Program-made: the position numbers and the translations under genes
Notes under the pieces: model-generated
What the model saw: only the letters and a program-made list of their open reading frames with translations
Told to the model about the DNA's origin: nothing
Databases searched by the model: none
Part shown: piece after piece, positions 61,328-64,000 of the stretch
Layout: each line of letters starts with the position of its first letter
How positions within the stretch are numbered: the first letter of the stretch is position 1
NCBI GenBank assembly: GCA_963978545.1
Contig: CAXBTE010000036.1
Location: 62,001 to 126,000 of the forward strand
DNA from: Linyphia triangularis
Taxonomy: Eukaryota > Arthropoda > Arachnida > Araneae > Linyphiidae
Length of the DNA: 64,000 bases
Direction: 5' to 3'

Positions 61328-64000
61328 GGGTCCTTTTTTGGGCAGATTTGAAATAAAGTGACTGCAAATCATATTTCTATTTTAAAACCAAAATCTGGAA
61401 GCATTTTGAGCCATTTTTTGGAAAAGTGATTTTTTTCATAAAATTTCCTAAGGCTAACCCCTTTGAAAAATTTCGAAAAATTTGAAAATTCAAAAAATTA
61501 TATTTTCAGTCACATTTGGACAGAATATAAATATAAAACATATTTCAGGTCCCCAAAAAAAATCTGGAAGCATTTTGAGCCATTTTTTGGAAAAGTGATT
61601 TTTTCATAAAATTTCCTAAGGCTAACCCCTTTGAAAAATTTCGAAAAATTTGAAAATTCAAAAAATTATTTTTTCAGTCACATTTGGACAGAATATGAAT
61701 ATAAAACATATTTCAGGTCCCCAAAAAAAATTTGGTAGCATTTGAGCCACTATTTTCAAAGTTCAAAATTTCCCTTTGAAAATACATTGATTTTACAGTT
61801 TTTGAATTTTTACTCATAGTGTATTTTGAGCACAGTATTGTAACTTGGCCACATTTAAGGTCTTCTATAGGAGATTCTTAAAAACGAAAATCTTAACAAC
61901 CACAAAATATTAAGGGGGTCAAAATTTGCAAAGTTGTTTTTTTCAGTGGTACACATACATAATTTTTACACAGAGAGTTTTGGGAGCACAATGTTGTGAC
62001 TTGGCCACATTGAAGTTCATTAATAGGAGATTCTTAAAAATGAAAATCTTAACAACCACTAAATATTAAGGGGGTCGAAAGTTTATCCCAAAAAAGGACT
62101 GCATTTCAAACACTGAAAATTTCTGAATTTTACCTACATTTTGGGCTATAAACTGAATTAAAGGGTCCTTTTTTGGGCAGATTTGAAATAAAGTGACTGC
62201 AAATCATATTTCTATTTTAAAACCAAAATCTGGAAGCATTTTGAGCCATTTTTTGGAAAAGTGATTTTTTCATAAAATTTCCTAAGGCTAACCCCTTTGA
62301 AAAATTTCGAAAAATTTGAAAATTCAAAAAATTATTTTTTCAGTCACATTTGGACAGAATATGAATATAAAACATATTTCAGGTCCCCAAAAAAAATTTG
62401 GTAGCATTTGAGCCACTATTTTCAAAGTTCAAAATTTCCCTTTGAAAATACATTGATTTTACAGTTTTTGAATTTTTACTCATAGTGTATTTTGAGCACA
62501 GTATTGTAACTTGGCCACATTTAAGGTCTTCTATAGGAGATTCTTAAAAACGAAAATCTTAACAACCACAAAATATTAAGGGGGTCAAAATTTGCAAAGT
62601 TGTTTTTTTCAGTGGTACACATACATAATTTTTACACAGAGAGTTTTGGGAGCACAATGTTGTAACTTGGCAACATTGAAGTTCATTAATAGGAGATTCT
62701 TAAAAACGAAAATCTTAACAACCACTAAATATTAAGGGGGTCGAAAGTTGATCCCAAAAAAGGACTGCATTTCAAACACTGAAAATTTCTGAATTTTACC
62801 TACATTTTGGGCTATAAACTGAATTAAGGGTCCTTTTTTGGGCAGATTTGAAATAAAGTGACTGCAAATCATATTTCTATTTTAAAACCAAAATCTGGAA
62901 GCATTTTGAGCCATTTTTTGGAAAAGTGATTTTTTCATAAAATTTCCTAAGGCTAACCCCTTTGAAAAATTTCGAAAAATTTGAAAATTCAAAAAATTAT
63001 ATTTTCAGTCACATTTGGACAGAATATAAATATAAAACATATTTCAGGTCCCCAAAAAAAATTTGGTAGCATTTGAGCCACTATTTTCAAAGTTCAAAAT
63101 TTCCCTTTGAAAATACATTGATTTTACAGTTTTTGAATTTTTACTCATAGTGTATTTGGAGCACAGTATTGTAACTTAGCCACATTTAAGGTCTTCTATA
63201 GGAGATTCTTAAAAACGAAAATCTTAACAACCACAAAATATTAAGGGGGTCAAAATTTGCAAAGTTGTTTTTTTCAGTGGTACACATACATAATTTTTAC
63301 ACAGAGAGTTTTGGGAGCACAATGTTGTAACTTGGCAACATTGAAGTTCATTAATAGGAGATTCTTAAAAACGAAAATCTTAACAACCACTAAATATTAA
63401 GGGGGTCGAAAGTTGATCCCAAAAAAGGACTGCATTTCAAACACTGAAAATTTCTGAATTTTACCTACATTTTGGGCTATAAACTGAATTAAGGGTCCTT
63501 TATTGGGCAGATTTGAAATAAAGTGACTGCAAATCATATTTCTATTTTAAAACCAAAATCTGGAAGCATTTTGAGCCATTTTTTGGAAAAGTGATTTTTT
63601 CATAAAATTTCCTAAGGCTAACCCCTTTGAAAAATTTCGAAAAATTTGAAAATTCAAAAAATTATTTTTTCAGTCACATTTGGACAGAATATGAATATAA
63701 AACATATTTCAGGTCCCCCAAAAAAATTTGGTAGCATTTGAGCCACTATTTTAAAAGTTCAAAATTTCCCTTTGAAAATACATTGATTTTACAGTTTTTG
63801 AATTTTTACTCATAGTGTATTTGGAGCACAGTATTGTAACTTGGCCACATTTAAGGTCTTCTATAGGAGATTCTTAAAAACGAAAATCTTAACAACCACA
63901 AAATATTAAGGGGGTCAAAATTTGCAAAGTTGTTTTTTTCAGTGGTACACATACATAATTTTTACACAGAGAGTTTTGGGAGCACAATGTTGTAACTTGG
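61328..64000 (+). repeat. Family A satellite array, block 8
   Basis: The interrupted monomer from 59670 continues to 61763. Without the transposon and one TTAA it is 834 bp, that is an 833-bp variant with one extra T in a T-run near 61430. Complete monomers follow at 61764 (666), 62430 (665) and 63095 (665), and a partial one begins at 63760 and leaves the window. Monomer 63095 mixes two private markers: AACTTAGCCACA at about 63173 (shared with about 45829) and ATTTTAAAAG at 63748 (shared with 34001 and 49231). No gene is present. Confidence 0.93.

Noticed and set aside
61170..61367. A 65-codon open frame on the minus strand across the right end of the transposon
   Set aside because: It spans the transposon/satellite junction and the inverted repeat; no family similarity is seen.
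1..64000. Inverted copies or large hairpins of the satellite
   Set aside because: All anchors for A, B and C read in the same orientation throughout; no inverted monomer was found.

Overview
This window is almost entirely satellite DNA from an animal genome, most likely an arthropod and plausibly an insect. It is strongly AT-rich and contains no intact gene. The only non-satellite sequence is one defective piggyBac-family transposon at 60068-61323. That element, and the divergence of its protein from nothing but piggyBac-type transposases, is the main taxonomic hint; the species cannot be named from the sequence. An array like this is typical of centromeric or pericentromeric heterochromatin, but that location is inference.

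Three related repeat families are present, all in the same head-to-tail orientation. Family A is a monomer of about 665 bp with variants of 514, 647-672 and 833 bp; about 63 complete copies fill most of the window. Family B is a monomer of 175 or 197 bp carrying the palindrome TAACGCGTTA. Family C is a short unit of 76 or 86 bp, amplified from a segment that occurs once inside each ordinary A monomer. Part of A (the stretch containing GAATTTTACC, GGGCTATAAA and AAGGGTCC) is recognisably related to B, so the families look like successive products of one ancestral unit of roughly 166-175 bp.

Layout: A 1-6519; B 6520-7108 and C 7160-7794; A 7795-13017; C-B-C module 13018-15685; A 15686-16928; C-B-C module 16929-19860; A 19861-20444; C alone 20445-21091; A 21092-35830; C-B-C module 35831-38833; A 38834-52382; enlarged C-B-C-B-C module 52383-57737; A 57738-60067; piggyBac element; A 61328-64000. 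Each B block has a 44-bp A-derived bridge on its left and a 51-bp A-derived bridge on its right, so a C-B-C module behaves as a cassette embedded in the last quarter of one A monomer.

Higher-order structure is layered: 1498-bp dimers (833+665) at 1998-6491, 2170-bp trimers (672+665+833) within 21847-29189, a 238-bp trimer of C units (76+76+86), and long segments sharing private mutations about 15 kb apart. Chimeric monomers, a 514-bp deletion monomer, a C block that has lost its B block, and a 2260-bp tandem duplication are footprints of unequal exchange.

The transposon sits in a TTAA inside one 833-bp A monomer, is flanked by perfect TTAA duplications, and has 15-bp inverted ends. Its transposase reading frame has two nonsense codons and lacks everything after the first catalytic aspartate, so it was probably moved in trans. 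Boundaries between families were placed by eye and can be off by a few bases.
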